Below, piece by piece: positions 25,099-33,679 of a stretch of 39,487 nt of DNA. Under the pieces are notes generated by a model. It was not told the origin of the DNA and did not search any database. It was given only the letters and a program-made list of their open reading frames with translations. The stretch covers positions 1-39,487 of the forward strand of contig JACPOB010000106.1 of the NCBI GenBank assembly GCA_016185145.1, given 5' to 3'. This DNA comes from Rhodospirillales bacterium. GTDB taxonomy: Bacteria > Pseudomonadota > Alphaproteobacteria > Reyranellales > Reyranellaceae. Position 1 is the first letter of the stretch; every line of letters begins with the position of its first letter. The translations under genes and the position numbers were made by a program.

Positions 25099-25866
25099 AT
25101 GGCCAAGATCCTGAAGATGCCTCTCGACATCGTCGACCGCGCCGCCGCCACGACCGCGCCGCAGGATGTGCGGGCCGAGGATGCCGCGACCTTCGACGTG
25201 CTGCGCCGCATGCGTGAGGACATCCTGTGCTGCTTGCTGAAGCCCGATCAGCGCCTGCGCTTCGGCGAACTGCGCCAGCGCTACGACACCTCGGTCGGCA
25301 CCTTGCGCGAGGCGCTGTCGCATCTGGTGTCGGAGGGCCTGGCGCGAACCGAGGCCGGCCGCGGCTTCAGCGTGGCGCCGATCTCGCTGGCCGACTTCCT
25401 CGATCTCTCGGAGCTGCGCGTCTATCTCGAGACGCGGACTCTTGCCGACGCGATCCGCCACGGCACCGACGCCTGGGAGGCCGAGATCGTCAGCTCCTAC
25501 TTCCTGCTGAACAAGCTTGCGCCGCCCAAGGTGAACGATCCGGTCAGCGTCAAGCGCGAGTGGGACAAGCGGCACAAGCGCTTCCACGATTCCCTGGTGG
25601 CGACCTGCACCTCGCCGTGGTCGCTGCATTTCCGTAGCGAGCTGTTCGACCAGGCGCGGCGCTACCATTGGCTGAAGGTGATTCACGCCCGCTCGCGCCG
25701 CCACAACGAGCACCTCGAGCTGCGCGACGCGGTGTTGGCGCGCGACGTCGATCTTTCCTGCGCACTGATCGAGAAGCACATCCGCACCACCGTCCAGCAG
25801 GTGGCGTCGGAAGTGCCGGGTCTCTCGATGAACACCGTACGCGTCGCCAAGCGGCGCAAGAGCTAA
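25099..25866 (+). CDS. GntR-family (FCD-type) transcriptional regulator
   Basis: The 255-residue protein has an N-terminal winged helix around residues 35-85 (LRRMREDILCCLLKPDQRLRFGELRQRY, then SVGTLREALSHLVSEGLA as the recognition region). A helical C-terminal FCD-like ligand domain has an Arg/His-rich centre (KRHKRFHDSLVA) that could hold metal and acid ligand. It lies between the importer and the catabolic genes in one run, so it probably regulates both in response to the substrate or an intermediate. The palindrome at 20156-20179 is a possible operator. It starts 8 bases after livF. Confidence 0.9.
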   Translation: MAKILKMPLDIVDRAAATTAPQDVRAEDAATFDVLRRMREDILCCLLKPDQRLRFGELRQRYDTSVGTLREALSHLVSEGLARTEAGRGFSVAPISLADFLDLSELRVYLETRTLADAIRHGTDAWEAEIVSSYFLLNKLAPPKVNDPVSVKREWDKRHKRFHDSLVATCTSPWSLHFRSELFDQARRYHWLKVIHARSRRHNEHLELRDAVLARDVDLSCALIEKHIRTTVQQVASEVPGLSMNTVRVAKRRKS

Positions 25867-25877
25867 CGGAGGGCATC

Positions 25878-27107
25878 ATGGACACAGTACAGCGTCAGAC
25901 AGGCTACGACATTGGCGGCGTGCGCTATCCGCAGCCGTTCAAGATCCGCCGGCTCGGTCATTTCGGCTTCAACGTGCCCGATCTCGAGGCCGGCATCGAC
26001 TTCTATGCCCGGCTGCTGGGCTTTCGCATCACCGACACCCGCGACTTCAGCAAAATCGCCGGCCGCGAGGAGATGGCGGCCCGCATGCAGGATCCGCGCA
26101 TCGTCTTCATGAGCCACAACAGCGACCATCACGCCTTCCTGCTGGCGCACAAGTCGATGGGCGCGATCTTCGGCGACGACGCCGTTTCCAAGGACGTGAC
26201 GGTGAACCAGATCACCTGGCAGGTCGGCACCATGGAAGAGGTGTTCGCCGCTGCAGACTATTTCAGCGAGAAGCAGGTCGAGATCCGCCGCGTCGGCCGC
26301 GACATGCCAGGCAGCAACTGGCACACCTACATCCGCGATCCCGACGGCCATACCGTCGAGCTCTATTACGGCATGGAGCAGATCGGCTGGGACGGCCGCA
26401 GCAAGCCCGAGTCGATGTACTACCGCGCCTTCCGACAGCGCCCCGACCTGCCGCAGATCTCGGAGGAGCAGGAGGTCCGCGAGGCGGTCGCCAAGGGCAT
26501 AGACATCAATGCCGGCAACACCATCAGCGATCGCAGCGTGGAGGAATACGTCGTCGCCGGGGTCCGTCTGCCACGGCCGTTCAAGATCGTGAACATCGGG
26601 CCGATGGCGTTGTTCGTCAGTGATGTTGGCGCCTCGGAGGCCTTCTATGCCGAGACGATGGGCTTCGTGCGCACCGAGGCCGTGACCTACAAGGGCCATC
26701 GCTGCTCGTTCCTGCGCAATGGCGGCGAGCATCACAGCCTGGCGCTGTTCCCCAAGGCGTTGCGCGGCGAACTCGGCCTCAATGCCGGGACGTCGGTGGC
26801 GACGATGGGCATGCAGGTCGGCAGCTACCGCCAGCTCAAGGACGCCGTCGCCTTCCTGAAGAAGAATGGCGCACAGTTCACCGATGCCGTGCCGGCCGAG
26901 CTCTATCCCGGTGTCGACTATGCGGCGCACGTCGTCGATCCGGCCGGGCACTGCCTGATGCTCTACTACTACATGGAGCGCGTCGGCTGGGACGGCCGGC
27001 CCCGGCCGGCGTCGGAGCGCCGCAAGGTCGCCAAGGAGTGGCCGGAGAGCCTGGACCCGATGTCGGACACCTATGCCGACCCGGCCTTCATGGGCCCGCT
27101 GGGCTGA
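25878..27107 (+). CDS. Duplicated-domain VOC (catechol 2,3-dioxygenase-like) protein
   Basis: The 409-residue protein consists of two VOC domains that repeat each other: VRYPQPFKIRRLG (15-27) and VRLPRPFKIVNIG (229-241), then ELYYGMEQIGWDGR and MLYYYMERVGWDGR. In domain 1 the metal positions read His-28, Gln-111 and Glu-161. In domain 2 the aligned positions are Pro-242, Thr-309 and Met-361, so it cannot bind metal in the usual way. Either domain 1 is catalytic and domain 2 structural, or the protein is not a dioxygenase. GGAGGG precedes the ATG by 7 bases. The GntR gene ends 11 bases upstream, so the two are co-transcribed. Confidence 0.85.
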   Translation: MDTVQRQTGYDIGGVRYPQPFKIRRLGHFGFNVPDLEAGIDFYARLLGFRITDTRDFSKIAGREEMAARMQDPRIVFMSHNSDHHAFLLAHKSMGAIFGDDAVSKDVTVNQITWQVGTMEEVFAAADYFSEKQVEIRRVGRDMPGSNWHTYIRDPDGHTVELYYGMEQIGWDGRSKPESMYYRAFRQRPDLPQISEEQEVREAVAKGIDINAGNTISDRSVEEYVVAGVRLPRPFKIVNIGPMALFVSDVGASEAFYAETMGFVRTEAVTYKGHRCSFLRNGGEHHSLALFPKALRGELGLNAGTSVATMGMQVGSYRQLKDAVAFLKKNGAQFTDAVPAELYPGVDYAAHVVDPAGHCLMLYYYMERVGWDGRPRPASERRKVAKEWPESLDPMSDTYADPAFMGPLG

Positions 27108-27130
27108 GGGGGGAGACATTATGAACTCAT

Positions 27131-27258
27131 GGTCTTCCGGACCGCGGGCCTCCGGCCCGCTCATGGGAGCGCGGACCTCCAGGTCCGCTCTTGATCATGA
27201 TGCGGACCTGGAGGTCCGCGCTCCGAGAATCATAAGCGGGCCAGAGGCCCGCGCTCCC
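27131..27258. repeat. Nested family B/A repeat at the start of the TctC-type gene
   Basis: An inner family A hairpin (27166-27188 with 27202-27224, perfect 23-bp arms starting GGAGCGCGGACC) sits inside an outer family B-like pair (27144-27161 with 27235-27252, one mismatch). CTTCCGGACCGCG at 27134 marks family B. The element lies between an ATG with a strong ribosome site (27121) and the signal peptide ATG (27259), in frame and without a stop. Confidence 0.9.
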
Positions 27259-28221
27259 ATGAGTCGCAGGACCCTTGTCCTCGCCACTGCAGCCACCCTT
27301 GCCGCCCCATCGATCGTCCGAGCGCAGGCCTGGCCCGTCAATCCCATCCGCGTGATCCACGGCTACGACGCCGGCTCCAATCCCGACACCATCGCGCGGC
27401 ATCTGTCGGTGCCGCTGACCGAGATCCTCGGCGTGCAGATCATGGTCGAGCCCAAGCCGGGCGCCGCCGAGCGGCTGGCCGCGACCCAGATCGCCCGCAT
27501 GAAGCCGGACGGCGGCGTGCTCTACCTGATGACCGGCGGCCAGGCCGTGGTCTCGGCGACGGACAAGACGCTGTCCTACGACCTGCTGCGCGATTTCGAC
27601 TTCATCGGCATTGTCACGCGCTTCCCCTTCGTCTTCACCGTGGCGCCCGATTCGCGCTTCAAGACCATCCAGGCCTATCTCGACGAGGCCAAGCGTCGGC
27701 CGAACGAGATCACCTACGGGACCTCGGGTATCGGCTCGACCCTGCACATGGCGATGGAGCTGCTGCTGTCGCAGACCGGCGCCAGGATGACCCACGTGCC
27801 GTACCGAGGCGGCCTGCAGGCTCCCTACAACGACCTTTTAGGCGGCCGGCTCGACATGCAGGTCATCACCTTCTCCAACGCCCAGCCCATGCTGAAGACC
27901 GACAAGCTGCGCGCGCTCGCGGTCACGTCGAAGGAGCGCCATCCAGGCTTCCCTAACGTGCCGACGGTCGCCGAGACGCTGGTGCCCGACTACGACGTCG
28001 TATCGTGGCTTGGCTTCGCGTCACCCGCCGGCTTGCCGCCGGCGTTGCGCGATCGCCTGAACGATGCGCTTCGCCAGGCGATGGCGAAGCCGGAGATCAA
28101 GGGCAAACTCGAGGAACTCGGCAACGATACTCGGGTCAGCACACCGAGTGAATTCCGCGCCCGCGTCGAGCAGGACCTGGCCCGCTGGCGGCCGCTCGCC
28201 CATGTCGTCAACCAGTCGTAA
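27259..28221 (+). CDS. TctC/Bug-type tripartite transporter substrate-binding protein
   Basis: The 320-residue protein has a Tat-like signal (SRRTLVLATAATLAAPSI) and a Bug/TctC fold: PIRVIHGYDAGSNPDTIAR at the start, KPGAAERLAATQIARMKPDG, and THVPYRGGLQAPYNDLLGGRL. These proteins bind carboxylates such as citrate, nicotinate or aromatic acids. No TctA/TctB membrane partners are present, which is common for Bug proteins. The start is uncertain: the ATG at 27259 fits the signal peptide but lacks a good ribosome site. The in-frame ATG at 27121 has GGGGAG 5 bases upstream but would add 46 repeat-derived residues before the signal. Confidence 0.85.
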   Translation: MSRRTLVLATAATLAAPSIVRAQAWPVNPIRVIHGYDAGSNPDTIARHLSVPLTEILGVQIMVEPKPGAAERLAATQIARMKPDGGVLYLMTGGQAVVSATDKTLSYDLLRDFDFIGIVTRFPFVFTVAPDSRFKTIQAYLDEAKRRPNEITYGTSGIGSTLHMAMELLLSQTGARMTHVPYRGGLQAPYNDLLGGRLDMQVITFSNAQPMLKTDKLRALAVTSKERHPGFPNVPTVAETLVPDYDVVSWLGFASPAGLPPALRDRLNDALRQAMAKPEIKGKLEELGNDTRVSTPSEFRARVEQDLARWRPLAHVVNQS

Positions 28222-28245
28222 AGTGCGCGCAGTACGAGGAAAATC

Positions 28246-30579
28246 ATGAGCAAATACGGTATCGGTCAGCCTGTCCTGCGCTTCGAGGATCCGCGCCTGC
28301 TGCGCGGCCAGGGCCGCTTCATCAACGACGTCAACCTGCATGGGCAGGCGCACGCCGTGTTCGTGCGTTCTCCGCATGCCCACGCGAAGATCCTGTCGAT
28401 CGACACCGAGGCGGCGAAGCAGGCGCCCGGCGTCGTCGCGGTGCTGACCGGGCACGACGTCGCGGCGGACGGGCTCGGCATGCCCAAGGCCAACATGCCG
28501 CGCAAGCGTCCCGACGGTAAGCCGATGTTCGCGCCGCAGCGTCCGCCGCTGGTGACTGACCGTGTCCGCTATGTCGGCGATCCGGTAGTGATGGTGATTG
28601 CCGACACGCTCGCCGAAGCCAAGGACGCGGCCGAGCGGATCGTCATCGAGTACGACCCGTTGCCGTCCGTGACCTCGACGGAAGACACGGTGAAGCCCGG
28701 TGCGCCTGTCGTGTGGGACGACTGCCCTGACAACATCTCCAACAACGTCGAGCGCGGCAACAAGGCCGCCACCGACGAGGCGATCAAGGGCGCGGCCAAG
28801 GTCGTCAAGCGGCGCTACGTCATCACGCGCGTGCATGCCCAGTACATGGAGCCGCGCGGCACGCTCGCGACCTACGACCAGGGCGAGGATCGCATGATCC
28901 TCTACGCCGACGTCCAGTATCCCCATCGCGTGCGCAACATGCTGGCGCAGAACGTCTTCAAGGTACCCGAGAGCAAGATGCGGGTGATCGCCCAGGACGT
29001 CGGCGGCGGCTTCGGCACCAAGGGTTGGCAGTATGTCGAGCATCGCCTGACCCTGTGGGCGGCGCGCAAGCTCTTGCGTCCGGTGAAATGGACCTGTGAG
29101 CGCAGCGAGGCCGTGATGGCCGACGAGCATGGTCGCGACAATATCGGCGAGATCGAGTTGGCGCTCGACAAGGACAACAAGTTCGTCGCGCTGCGGCTCA
29201 ACATGCTGGCCAATATCGGCGCCTATGTCGGCTCCGACCGCAATCTGCTCTCGCCGTTCGGCATGATCGGCACGGTGCTCGGCGTCTATCTGATCCCCAA
29301 GGCCTACATCAACGTCGTGGGCGTGCTCTCCAACACCAACCCGACGGCGCCCTATCGCGGCGCAGGGCGGCCGGAGGCGATCTACCTGATCGAGCGGCTG
29401 CTCGACGACGCCGCGCGCGAACTCGGCGTCGATCGCATAGAACTCCGGCGCAAGAACATGCTGCCCGAAACGTCGTTGCCGTATCAGAGCCCGGTCGGGC
29501 CGTTCTACGACTGCGGCAAGTTCGAGGAGAATCTCGACATGGCGCTGAAGCTTGCCGACGTTGCGGGCTTCGCGGCGCGCCAGGCCGAAGCGAAGAAGCG
29601 CGGCAAGCTACGCGGCCTCGGCATCGTCAACGCCATCGAGCAGGCGGCGGGCACGGCGCAACCCGAGTACGCCGAGATCCGCTTCAATCCCAGCGGCACC
29701 GCGGCATTGCTGATGGGTACCAAGGCCCAGGGGCAGGGCCACGAGACGATGTTCAAGCAGATCCTGAACGAGCGGCTGGGCATCGACCCCAAGGATGTGC
29801 AGTTCATCGACGGCGATACCGACCGCGTCGCCTTCGGCATGGGCACCAACGGCTCGCGCTCGACGGTACTGGGCGGCTCGGCCCTTTACGTCGCTGCCGG
29901 CAAGGTGATCGAGAAGGGCAAGCGGATCGCGGGCCATCTCCTGGAGGCGGGCGAGCAGGATATCGAGTTCAAGGAAGGCACCTTCACGGTCAAGGGCACC
30001 GACAAGTCCGTGCCCCTGAAGCAGGTGGCAATGGCGGCCTTCAACCCCACCAAGTGGCCGAAGGGATTCGAGGGCGGGCTGTACGAGAACGCCACCTTCC
30101 TCGGCCAGAAGGACACCTTTCCCAACGGCTGTCACATCTGCGAGGTCGAGGTCGATCCCGACACCGGCGAGGTGAAGCTCGACCGCTATTCGGTGGTCGA
30201 CGATGTCGGCACGGTGATGAACCCGATCGGGTTGAAGGGCCAGATCCATGGCGGCGTGGCCCAGGGTGTCGGCCAGATCCTGAGCGAGCAGGTCGTGTGG
30301 GATCGCGAAAGCGGCCAGCTCCTGACGGCGAGCTTCCTCGACTACGCCATGCCGCGCGCCGATTCGATGTGCAGCATGGAAATCAAGAGCAACCCGGTGC
30401 CCACCCAGTACAATCCGCTGGGCGCCAAGGGCGCGGGCGAGGCGGGCACGGTCGGCGCCATGCCGGTGGTGATGAACGCCATCATGGATGCGTTGGCGCC
30501 GCTCGGCGTCAAGGACGTGGCGATGCCCGCCACGTCGCAGAACGTGTGGCGGGCCATCCAGGAAGCGAAGGCAGGATGA
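28246..30579 (+). CDS. Molybdenum hydroxylase large subunit (xanthine dehydrogenase / CoxL family)
   Basis: The 777-residue protein is a full-length molybdopterin-cytosine-dinucleotide subunit: GIGQPVLRFEDPRLLRGQGRF at the start, QDVGGGFGTKG, APYRGAGRPEA (form II type, not the CO dehydrogenase AYRCSFR loop), GTKAQGQGHETMF, and GAKGAGEAGTVGA with the catalytic Glu. Such enzymes hydroxylate N-heteroaromatics or aldehydes with water. The 2Fe-2S and FAD subunits that normally accompany it are not in the window, so it is an orphan here. It starts 24 bases after the TctC-type gene, with GAGG upstream. The substrate is unknown. Confidence 0.93.
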   Translation: MSKYGIGQPVLRFEDPRLLRGQGRFINDVNLHGQAHAVFVRSPHAHAKILSIDTEAAKQAPGVVAVLTGHDVAADGLGMPKANMPRKRPDGKPMFAPQRPPLVTDRVRYVGDPVVMVIADTLAEAKDAAERIVIEYDPLPSVTSTEDTVKPGAPVVWDDCPDNISNNVERGNKAATDEAIKGAAKVVKRRYVITRVHAQYMEPRGTLATYDQGEDRMILYADVQYPHRVRNMLAQNVFKVPESKMRVIAQDVGGGFGTKGWQYVEHRLTLWAARKLLRPVKWTCERSEAVMADEHGRDNIGEIELALDKDNKFVALRLNMLANIGAYVGSDRNLLSPFGMIGTVLGVYLIPKAYINVVGVLSNTNPTAPYRGAGRPEAIYLIERLLDDAARELGVDRIELRRKNMLPETSLPYQSPVGPFYDCGKFEENLDMALKLADVAGFAARQAEAKKRGKLRGLGIVNAIEQAAGTAQPEYAEIRFNPSGTAALLMGTKAQGQGHETMFKQILNERLGIDPKDVQFIDGDTDRVAFGMGTNGSRSTVLGGSALYVAAGKVIEKGKRIAGHLLEAGEQDIEFKEGTFTVKGTDKSVPLKQVAMAAFNPTKWPKGFEGGLYENATFLGQKDTFPNGCHICEVEVDPDTGEVKLDRYSVVDDVGTVMNPIGLKGQIHGGVAQGVGQILSEQVVWDRESGQLLTASFLDYAMPRADSMCSMEIKSNPVPTQYNPLGAKGAGEAGTVGAMPVVMNAIMDALAPLGVKDVAMPATSQNVWRAIQEAKAG

Positions 30580-31373
30580 CGTTGCTCGCCGTCCTGCTGA
30601 CGCTGCTCGTGGCGGCGACGGCTCTGCCGGCGTGGGCCGCAGAGTCCGTGCTGACGCTGATGCCGCGCCCCGACGTCACGCTGCGTGTGCTCGTCGATCG
30701 GCCGGCGTCGCCGGTCGGCAGCGTTGTGCTGATGGCCGGGGGCGACGGTGTGCTCGATCTCGATGCCAAGGGCAATATCGGCAGCGCCTTGCGCGGCAAC
30801 CACCTGGTGCGCACGCGCGCCGACTATGTGAAGGCGGGCTACGCGGTGTTCGTTCCCGACATAGCGAGCGATCAGCGCGGCACACGCGGCTACCGCTTCG
30901 GTACCGACTACCCCAATGACGTCGCTGCCGTGATCGCCGAGGCTCGAAAGGTGGCCACGCCGGTCGCCATCATTGGTACCAGCCGCAGCGCGCTGGCGGT
31001 GGCGGCGGTGTTCACCAGGCAGTCCGCGGTACGGCCCGATGCGGCGGTGATTTCCTCCGGCGTGCTGATGGGCAACGACGGCGGGGCGGGGAGCGCCAGC
31101 ACCATGGGCGACCTGAGCCGCGTCTACGTGCCGGTGCTGCTCCTGCGCCATCGGCTCGATGCCTGCCGGGTGACACCGCCGGCCGACGCGGACCGCTTCA
31201 AGGCGCTGCTGGCCGGCGCGCCCAAGGTCGACATCGTCACCCTGGACGGTGGCGGCCCGCGCAGCAGCACGGCCGACGCCTGTGGCGCGTCGCATTATCA
31301 CGGTTTCTACGGCATCGACGATCAAGCGGCGGCGGCCACCGTCCAGTGGTTGCGCGCCAACATGCGTCGTTAG
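30576..31373 (+). CDS. Exported alpha/beta-hydrolase-like protein
   Basis: The 265-residue protein has a Sec signal peptide (MTLLAVLLTLLVAATALP, cleavage after AWA) and an alpha/beta-hydrolase order of elements: a nucleophile-elbow-like GTSRSALAVA in the middle, a segment LLLRHRLDAC that could supply the acid, and a late SHYHGFYG as the His region. A cysteine pair (DACRVTP and DACGASH) may form a disulfide. Its ATG overlaps the molybdenum hydroxylase stop (ATGA), so both are translated together although one product is cytosolic and this one periplasmic. The substrate is unknown; an ester or lactone is plausible. Confidence 0.75.
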   Translation: MTLLAVLLTLLVAATALPAWAAESVLTLMPRPDVTLRVLVDRPASPVGSVVLMAGGDGVLDLDAKGNIGSALRGNHLVRTRADYVKAGYAVFVPDIASDQRGTRGYRFGTDYPNDVAAVIAEARKVATPVAIIGTSRSALAVAAVFTRQSAVRPDAAVISSGVLMGNDGGAGSASTMGDLSRVYVPVLLLRHRLDACRVTPPADADRFKALLAGAPKVDIVTLDGGGPRSSTADACGASHYHGFYGIDDQAAAATVQWLRANMRR

Positions 31374-31389
31374 GAGAGGGAAGTGTCAT

Positions 31390-31452
31390 CCGGAGCGCGG
31401 ACCTCCAGGTCCGCATCAAGATCATGAGCGGACCTGGAGGTCCGCGCTCCGG
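31390..31452. repeat. Family A inverted repeat
   Basis: The arms 31390-31414 and 31428-31452 are perfect 25-bp complements (starting CCGGAGCGCGGACC), with a 13-base loop ATCAAGATCATGA. The arm core is identical to the inner hairpin at 27166-27224. It lies 16 bases after a stop codon and 18 before the next start, so it sits inside the operon and may modulate the downstream genes. Confidence 0.93.
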
Positions 31453-31470
31453 CAAGAAGGGAGTGAAGGA

Positions 31471-32343
31471 ATGAGCGTTCTGGAAGGCCCGCGCAAGGAA
31501 GTGCGGCATGTTGTGAAGGACGGCAGCGAGTACTGGGTCGAGTTCAAGGACGGCCGTATCGTGTTCTCGGACGGCCGCACCTGCGGCGAGGACGAGGTCG
31601 TGCACCTGCCGCCCTGCACGCCGACCAAGATCGTCTGCGTGCACGTGAACTACATCTCGCGCTACTACGAGTTCAACAACACCCGCACGCCGCCCAAGTC
31701 GCCGACCTATTTCCAGAAGCCGCTGACCGCGCTCAACGCCCACAAGGGCGAGCTGATCAAGCCCAAGGGCTACAAGTACGTGAACTACGAGGGTGAGATG
31801 GCCGTCGTGTTCGGCAAGGTCACGCGCAACGTGTCGCGCGAGGAAGCGTGGGACTGCATCGCGGGCTTCGCACCTTCCAACGACTTCGGCTGCCACGACT
31901 TCCGCGACACCGATGCGGGCTCGATGCTGCGGGTAAAGGGCATGGACGGCTTCTGTCCGATCGGGCCGGGGCTGGTCTCCGGCGTCGACGTCCGCCAGTC
32001 GACGCTGCGCTCCTACAAGAACGGCAAGATGGTGCAGGAAGGCGCGATCAGCGAGCAGATCTTCGACTGCGGCTACCTGATCGCCGATCTGGCGCGGCAC
32101 ATGACCTTCCTGCCCGGTGACATTTTGCTCACCGGCACGCCAGCCAACTCGCGCCCGCTCGAGGCAGGCGATACGATCGACGTCGAGGTGACCGGCGTCG
32201 GCCGACTGTCGAACAAGGTGGTCGAGGTGCCGGCGCCGCGCGCCGCGGTCGGCTTTCCGGCCAGCCCCGACAGCGACGGCGTGCGCCGCGTGGCACTCGG
32301 CAACGAGGAGCGCCTGCCCGACAAGTTCAAGACGCCGGCTTGA
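31471..32343 (+). CDS. Fumarylacetoacetate hydrolase-family protein (HpaG/HpcE-like), first copy
   Basis: The 290-residue protein has the FAH C-terminal catalytic fold. The metal-binding acids are visible as Glu-107 and Glu-109 in NYEGEMAVVFGK and Asp-138 in SNDFGCHDF. LLTGTPANSRPLEAGDTIDVEV is the typical late strand. Family members hydrolyse, decarboxylate, hydrate or isomerise ring-cleavage products. It lies 14 bases before the extradiol dioxygenase gene, supporting a role after ring opening. GAAGGGAG lies shortly upstream of the ATG. The exact reaction cannot be told from sequence. Confidence 0.88.
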   Translation: MSVLEGPRKEVRHVVKDGSEYWVEFKDGRIVFSDGRTCGEDEVVHLPPCTPTKIVCVHVNYISRYYEFNNTRTPPKSPTYFQKPLTALNAHKGELIKPKGYKYVNYEGEMAVVFGKVTRNVSREEAWDCIAGFAPSNDFGCHDFRDTDAGSMLRVKGMDGFCPIGPGLVSGVDVRQSTLRSYKNGKMVQEGAISEQIFDCGYLIADLARHMTFLPGDILLTGTPANSRPLEAGDTIDVEVTGVGRLSNKVVEVPAPRAAVGFPASPDSDGVRRVALGNEERLPDKFKTPA

Positions 32344-32357
32344 GACTGGAGGAAACC

Positions 32358-33305
32358 ATGGTCGCAATCAAAGCTGCCGAATTCGCCTTCCCGCGCATGG
32401 AGGCGCCCGACCTCGACGCGATGGAGGAGTTTTTAACCCATTTCGGCCTGGTGCGCGCCGAACGCACGCCCGACGCGCTCTACATGCGCGGCGCGGACGG
32501 TCATCACCATCTGCACGCCGTGCACAAGGGCGGCACCAAGTTCATCGGCTTCGCCTATCACGCGGCGAGCGAGGACGACCTCGGGCGGCTCGCCAAGCTG
32601 CCGGGCGCCTCGGGCGTCGAGACGCTGAACGAGCCCGGCGGCGGCAAGCGCGTGCGCCTGAAGGAGCCCAACGGCTACCAGATCGAGGTCATCCACGGCA
32701 TGTCGGCCGTGCCGCCGACCAAGGTCGAGCGCGATCCGGTCAATACCGGCAGCGATCCGCTGCGCCGCAAGGGTCGCCTCATGCGCCTCGGCAAGTCGCC
32801 AACCATGATCCAGCGCATCGGCCACGGCGTGCTGGCGACGCCCAAGGTCAAGGAGACCGTGGCCTGGTTCCGCGAGACCCTGGGCATGATCCGCTCGGAC
32901 GACGTCTATGCCGGCGACAAGGAGAACGTGATCGGCGCCTTCAGCCGATTGGACCGCGGCGACGAGTATGTCGATCACCACGTGCTGTTCTGCGTGCACA
33001 ACGAGAAGACCGGTCTCAACCACGTCTCCTACGAGGCGCAAGACATCGACGCCGTCTTCCAGGATCACGAGCACATCAAGGGGGTCGGCAAGTACGAGCA
33101 CATGTGGGGCATCGGCCGGCATCTGCTGGGCAGCCAGGTCTACGACTACTGGTCGGATCCCTGGGGCCGCGTGCACGAGCGCTGGGCCGATACCGATCGC
33201 CTCAACGCCGCCAATGGCGGCCATCTGTTGAGCGTGGAGGAGGGCTTCCAGTCGCAATGGGGCGAGCGGCCGCCCGAGCGCTTCATCGGCCACGCCAGCC
33301 CCTGA
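32358..33305 (+). CDS. Type I (VOC) extradiol ring-cleavage dioxygenase
   Basis: The 315-residue protein has two VOC domains. The C-terminal one holds a complete 2-His-1-Glu iron site: His-156 (RIGHGVLATP), His-222 (LNHVSYEA) and Glu-274 (GRVHERW). DPWGRVHERWADTD and the preceding SQVYDYWSDPWG match catechol 2,3-dioxygenase / 2,3-dihydroxybiphenyl 1,2-dioxygenase-type enzymes. It should cleave a catechol-like ring next to the diol with O2. GGAGGA precedes the ATG at 32358 by 6 bases. With two FAH-family neighbours this is the core of a meta-cleavage route; the ring substrate is unknown. Confidence 0.9.
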   Translation: MVAIKAAEFAFPRMEAPDLDAMEEFLTHFGLVRAERTPDALYMRGADGHHHLHAVHKGGTKFIGFAYHAASEDDLGRLAKLPGASGVETLNEPGGGKRVRLKEPNGYQIEVIHGMSAVPPTKVERDPVNTGSDPLRRKGRLMRLGKSPTMIQRIGHGVLATPKVKETVAWFRETLGMIRSDDVYAGDKENVIGAFSRLDRGDEYVDHHVLFCVHNEKTGLNHVSYEAQDIDAVFQDHEHIKGVGKYEHMWGIGRHLLGSQVYDYWSDPWGRVHERWADTDRLNAANGGHLLSVEEGFQSQWGERPPERFIGHASP

Positions 33306-33340
33306 TCAAAAGAGTTTCCAGTAGAGGAGGAGTAAGAACC

Positions 33341-33679
33341 ATGTCCAAACGACCCGCCGATTCGTCGGCCGCACGCGACGCGCTGCGTGCATTTGCGCCC
33401 AAGCTCGTCGACCTGACCGACAACGTGCTGTTCGCCGACGTCTGGGAGAGGCCCGGCCTCTCCAAGCGCGATCGCAGCCTGATCACCTGCGCCGCCCTGG
33501 TGGCGCTGAACCGCACCGAGCAGCAGGTCGGCCACTTCCAGCGCGCCATCAACAACGGCGTGAAGAAGGAGGAGCTGCTCGAGCTCATCACCCATCTCGC
33601 CTTCTACGGCGGATGGCCCGTTGCCATGTCGGCGGCCAACGTCGCCAAGAAAGTGTTCGAAGGGGGAGAACAGAAGTGA
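33341..33679 (+). CDS. Carboxymuconolactone decarboxylase-like / AhpD-fold protein
   Basis: The 112-residue protein matches the CMD family: DVWERPGLSKRDRSLITCAALVALNRTEQQVGHFQRAINNG, then ELLELITHLAFYGGWPVAMSA. The paired cysteines of AhpD (CxxC) are absent, so peroxidase activity is unlikely. CMD members include PcaC, which decarboxylates carboxymuconolactone, and many stand-alone proteins of unknown role. It sits between the extradiol dioxygenase and the second FAH gene and overlaps the latter's GTG by four bases. GAGGAGGAG is a strong ribosome site. Confidence 0.9.
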   Translation: MSKRPADSSAARDALRAFAPKLVDLTDNVLFADVWERPGLSKRDRSLITCAALVALNRTEQQVGHFQRAINNGVKKEELLELITHLAFYGGWPVAMSAANVAKKVFEGGEQK

